From positions 1 to 25,582 of the forward strand of contig CAMLDJ010000051.1 in assembly GCA_946478755.1 (NCBI GenBank): 25,582 nucleotides of DNA, in the 5' to 3' direction. This DNA is from an uncultured Pedobacter sp. GTDB lineage: Bacteria > Bacteroidota > Bacteroidia > Sphingobacteriales > Sphingobacteriaceae. The position numbers and the translations under genes are program-made. Under the pieces are notes generated by a model. It saw nothing but the letters and a program-made list of their open reading frames with translations, was not told where the DNA came from and ran no database searches. Shown one piece after another: positions 23,173-25,582 of this stretch; position 1 is the stretch's first letter; each line of letters begins with the position of its first letter.

Positions 23173-24777
23173 ATGAGCAAAGCATTTATGCTTAAGCCTG
23201 ACTTGGCCTATCTGAACCTGGATTCGGATAAGGCTTTATTTCAGCTTAATGTAGCACAATTGGTCGAAGAAGCCTTAAAGAGAGGAGAAGGTACGCTTGC
23301 TGATAGCGGAGCATTGGCAATTGACACCGGCAAATTTACAGGGCGTTCTCCAAAAGACAGATTTATTGTTTGCGATGACATCACTGAAGATGCTGTCTGG
23401 TGGGGGGATATCAACATTAAGTTTGATCCTCAGCATTTCGATTCACTTTTTGAAAAGATCACGGCACACCTGAATCAGGAAAACTTCTATGTTAGGGATG
23501 CCTATGCCTGTGCCGATGAGCGGTTCAAAACTACCATCCGGGTGGTTACAGAGACAGCCTATCAAAATCTTTTCGCAAATAACCTGTTTCTGAGATCTGA
23601 AGCAGGTGAGGTAGTCGGGAAGCCGGAATGGACGATTATCGCTGCGCCTTCTTTTTTGGCTGATCCCGCCATTGATGGAACAAGGCAGCCAAATTTCTCT
23701 ATCCTGAATTTTACCCGAAAGATGATACTGGTAGGTGGATCAGGTTATACAGGTGAAATAAAAAAGGGAATATTTTCCGTGCTCAATTTTCTGTTACCCA
23801 CAGAGAAAAATACATTGTCCATGCATTGCTCGGCGAATGTCGGTAAGGATGGGGACACCGCTATATTTTTTGGTCTTTCTGGTACCGGGAAGACCACGCT
23901 TTCCGCTGATCCTGAAAGGGGCTTGATCGGTGATGATGAACATGGCTGGGGTGAGGACACCATTTTTAATTTTGAGGGAGGCTGTTATGCCAAGTGTGTA
24001 GACCTGACCGCTGAAAAAGAGCCCCAGATATTTAATGCCATTAAATTTGGGTCACTGCTGGAAAATATCAATTATTTCGCCCACACCCGAAAAGTGGATT
24101 TTTCTAATATAGAGAAAACGGAAAATACCCGGGTGGCTTACCCGATCAATTATATAGATAATGCAATCCTGCCTTCTATTGCTGGAATCCCTAAGAACAT
24201 TTTCTTTTTGACAGCCGATGCCTTTGGTGTATTGCCGCCTATCTCCAGATTAACACCAGGGCAGGCTATGTTTCATTTTATTTCGGGCTATACGGCTAAG
24301 GTTGCTGGAACAGAAGCAGGAGTTACAGAACCTCAGCTCACTTTCTCGGCTTGTTTTGGGAAGGCCTTTTTGCCATTGCACCCTACCCGCTATGCTGGTT
24401 TGCTTGGCGAAAAGTTGCAGAAGCACAACGTGAACGTCTGGCTGGTCAACACTGGCTGGACCGGAGGGGCTTATGGAGTCGGCAAAAGAATGAAGCTTGC
24501 TTACACCAGGGCTATGATCACGGCGGCACTTAATGGAGAGTTTGATCAGATCAGTTTTGAAGCAGATCCGGTATTCGGCCTGTGCATCCCACTGAGCTGT
24601 CCGAATGTTCCGGCCAAAATACTTAATCCAAGAAATACCTGGACAGACCGGAGGGAATATGATAAAAAAGCGAATGAACTTGCACTTGCATTTGTGAACA
24701 ACTTCAAGCAATTTGAAGCTGACGCAAGTGAAGAAATGCTGGCATCCTTTCCTAAAGTCGCTGAAAACGCACATTAA
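23173..24777 (+). CDS. pckA: Phosphoenolpyruvate carboxykinase (ATP)
   Basis: The 534-residue enzyme interconverts oxaloacetate plus ATP with phosphoenolpyruvate, CO2 and ADP, the gateway step of gluconeogenesis. It has TGRSPKDRF at 56-64, the kinase P-loop GLSGTGKTTLSADPERG at 234-250, the metal/substrate motif GDDEHGWGEDTIFNFEGGCY that follows, and the VNTGWTGGAYGVGKRM segment near 430, all of the ATP-dependent class. Length is normal. It is a single gene with a terminator downstream and belongs to the housekeeping part of the window. Confidence 0.97.
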   Translation: MSKAFMLKPDLAYLNLDSDKALFQLNVAQLVEEALKRGEGTLADSGALAIDTGKFTGRSPKDRFIVCDDITEDAVWWGDINIKFDPQHFDSLFEKITAHLNQENFYVRDAYACADERFKTTIRVVTETAYQNLFANNLFLRSEAGEVVGKPEWTIIAAPSFLADPAIDGTRQPNFSILNFTRKMILVGGSGYTGEIKKGIFSVLNFLLPTEKNTLSMHCSANVGKDGDTAIFFGLSGTGKTTLSADPERGLIGDDEHGWGEDTIFNFEGGCYAKCVDLTAEKEPQIFNAIKFGSLLENINYFAHTRKVDFSNIEKTENTRVAYPINYIDNAILPSIAGIPKNIFFLTADAFGVLPPISRLTPGQAMFHFISGYTAKVAGTEAGVTEPQLTFSACFGKAFLPLHPTRYAGLLGEKLQKHNVNVWLVNTGWTGGAYGVGKRMKLAYTRAMITAALNGEFDQISFEADPVFGLCIPLSCPNVPAKILNPRNTWTDRREYDKKANELALAFVNNFKQFEADASEEMLASFPKVAENAH

Positions 24778-24831
24778 AAGCATTTTTTTTTCGAAAAATT
24801 TGCATTTCAATTTTTTTTTAGTTTTAATTGT

Positions 24832-24864
24832 GAAAGATTGTCTCTCCAAGGGGCAATCTTTTTT
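24832..24864 (+). terminator. Intrinsic terminator after pckA
   Basis: AAAGATTG pairs with CAATCTTT, with three or four further wobble/GC pairs inside and a loop of about six bases, followed by a T run. It lies about 55 bases after the pckA stop. Confidence 0.78.
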
Positions 24865-24921
24865 AATTATACTAACTACGTGAAGGGAAATAATCGGGGT
24901 AATACGCTAACGAAAATTTAA

Positions 24922-24951
24922 TTTGCAATTAAAATCAAAATTATAAATTTG
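24922..24951 (+). promoter_or_regulatory. Promoter of the ExbB/TolQ-like gene
   Basis: TTTG at 24922-24925 and TAAATTTG at 24944-24951 are 18 bases apart, close to the Bacteroidetes consensus. The leader to the ATG at 25054 would be about 95 bases, and TTGTTG-TTA-CAACAA follows just after the -7 element as a perfect inverted repeat. Confidence 0.65.
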
Positions 24952-25053
24952 TTGTTACAACAATTGTTTATAATGCTCGTTGTGTGTATTACGGAATATT
25001 TATCTAATTTTAAAAAAAAACAAAGTACTAAAAACTAAAAAACTAAAAAAAAA

Positions 25054-25582
25054 ATGGCAAACGCACCAAAACCTACAACAGTAAAAAAAGAGAGCTCAAC
25101 AGCTTCAAATTTATTCGCAACATTAACTATTCCAATTTGCATCATTATCGGAATATGTGTTTACAAGTTTATCTTTGGTGACAGAGGTAATTTTATCGAT
25201 GGCGCTGATCCTGATTTGCATGACACACTTCCAAAAGTAGGTAACTATATGGGTATGGCTTATAAAGGTGGCGTAATCGTACCTGTGTTATTGGGTATGT
25301 TCCTTATGGTGATCGTATTCTCTATCGAGCGTTTTATCGTAATCAGTAAAGCAACAGGTAAAAGTGGATTAGATTCTTTCGTTAAAAAGATCCAGTCACT
25401 TTTGAACACCAACAATATCGAAGCTGCTATGGCTGAGTGTGATAGACAACAAGGTTCTGTGGCAAACGTAATCAAGTCAGGCTTAAAAAAATACCGTGAA
25501 ATGGAAGTTGAGCCAAACATGGATACCGATCAAAAATGTTTAGCAATACAAAAAGATATCGAGGAAGCGACAACTTTGGAGA
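25054..25582 (+). CDS. ExbB/TolQ/MotA-family proton channel protein (partial)
   Basis: About 176 residues are visible before the window ends. It starts MANAPKPTTVKKESSTASNL, has a membrane helix near 21-40 (FATLTIPICIIIGICVYKF), a periplasmic stretch containing GDRGNFIDGADPD, and a second helix near 72-92 (IVPVLLGMFLMVIVFSIERF) followed by the basic cytoplasmic segment IVISKATGKSGLDSFVKKIQ. This matches the MotA/TolQ/ExbB proton channel family, which couples proton flow to TonB- or Tol-type energy transfer. The subunit type (ExbB or TolQ) cannot be decided without the 3' end and the next genes. The C-terminus is cut off. Confidence 0.85.
   Translation, partial: MANAPKPTTVKKESSTASNLFATLTIPICIIIGICVYKFIFGDRGNFIDGADPDLHDTLPKVGNYMGMAYKGGVIVPVLLGMFLMVIVFSIERFIVISKATGKSGLDSFVKKIQSLLNTNNIEAAMAECDRQQGSVANVIKSGLKKYREMEVEPNMDTDQKCLAIQKDIEEATTLE

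Noticed and set aside
24250..24849. Long minus-strand frame of 199 residues opposite pckA
   Set aside because: It lies almost wholly inside pckA on the other strand and has no domain features; it is a shadow of pckA codon use.
1..25582. CRISPR arrays, tRNA or rRNA genes
   Set aside because: No regularly spaced direct repeats and no cloverleaf or rRNA-like stretch were found by reading both strands, though a computed search was not possible.

Overview
The window looks like a chromosomal segment of an AT-rich member of the Bacteroidota, most likely Sphingobacteriaceae (Pedobacter-like). The grounds are promoters of the Bacteroidetes form (TTG-N18/19-TAnnTTTG before metK and the ExbB-like gene), an ORF6N relic, a lipoprotein with a Bacteroidetes-style lipobox, and the kinds of core genes present (metK, ATP-type pckA, SUI1-like factor, ExbB/TolQ). 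The genus is inferred from general resemblance only. I found no rRNA, tRNA or CRISPR array.

Bases 1-11700 form an accessory, defence-island-like region. It opens with the tail of an upstream gene and a tightly overlapping set: a small unknown protein, a PfkB-like/nucleoside deoxyribosyltransferase fusion, a QueC-like enzyme and a SagB-type nitroreductase. Together these look like a nucleobase- or peptide-modifying cassette that I cannot match to a named system. An AbiEi/AbiEii type IV toxin-antitoxin pair follows, with an array of GTTCAC/GTGAAC repeats over its start. A second compact operon joins a GHKL-type ATPase, a STAS-like DUF4325 protein and a single-pass membrane protein, arranged like a partner-switching system with a possible membrane effector. 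A third unit pairs a membrane protein carrying a zinc ribbon with a DpnII/MboI-like PD-(D/E)XK nuclease. The region ends in decay: a frameshifted Mrr-like nuclease, GTGAGTCA repeats, a strong terminator and a broken ORF6N (phage antirepressor-type) gene.

Bases 11700-16360 hold a lipoprotein gene on the minus strand, a DUF3885 protein, and an overlapping run of DoxX-like, DUF2071, membrane-anchored methyltransferase and four-helix membrane protein genes. The run ends in a HEAT-like gene split by what looks like the loss of one T.

Bases 16500-18400 hold an ArsR regulator with three SRPBCC (AHSA1-type) proteins behind a duplicated GTAAC-N6-GTTAC operator. The first and third SRPBCC proteins are clear paralogues.

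Bases 18400-25582 are mostly housekeeping: small membrane and zinc-ribbon proteins, a decayed DUF4198-like gene, a small conserved protein, metK with a consensus promoter and a candidate SAM-II riboswitch, a lipid/diacylglycerol kinase-like gene overlapping a SUI1 factor, pckA, and the start of an ExbB/TolQ/MotA-type proton channel gene that runs off the window.
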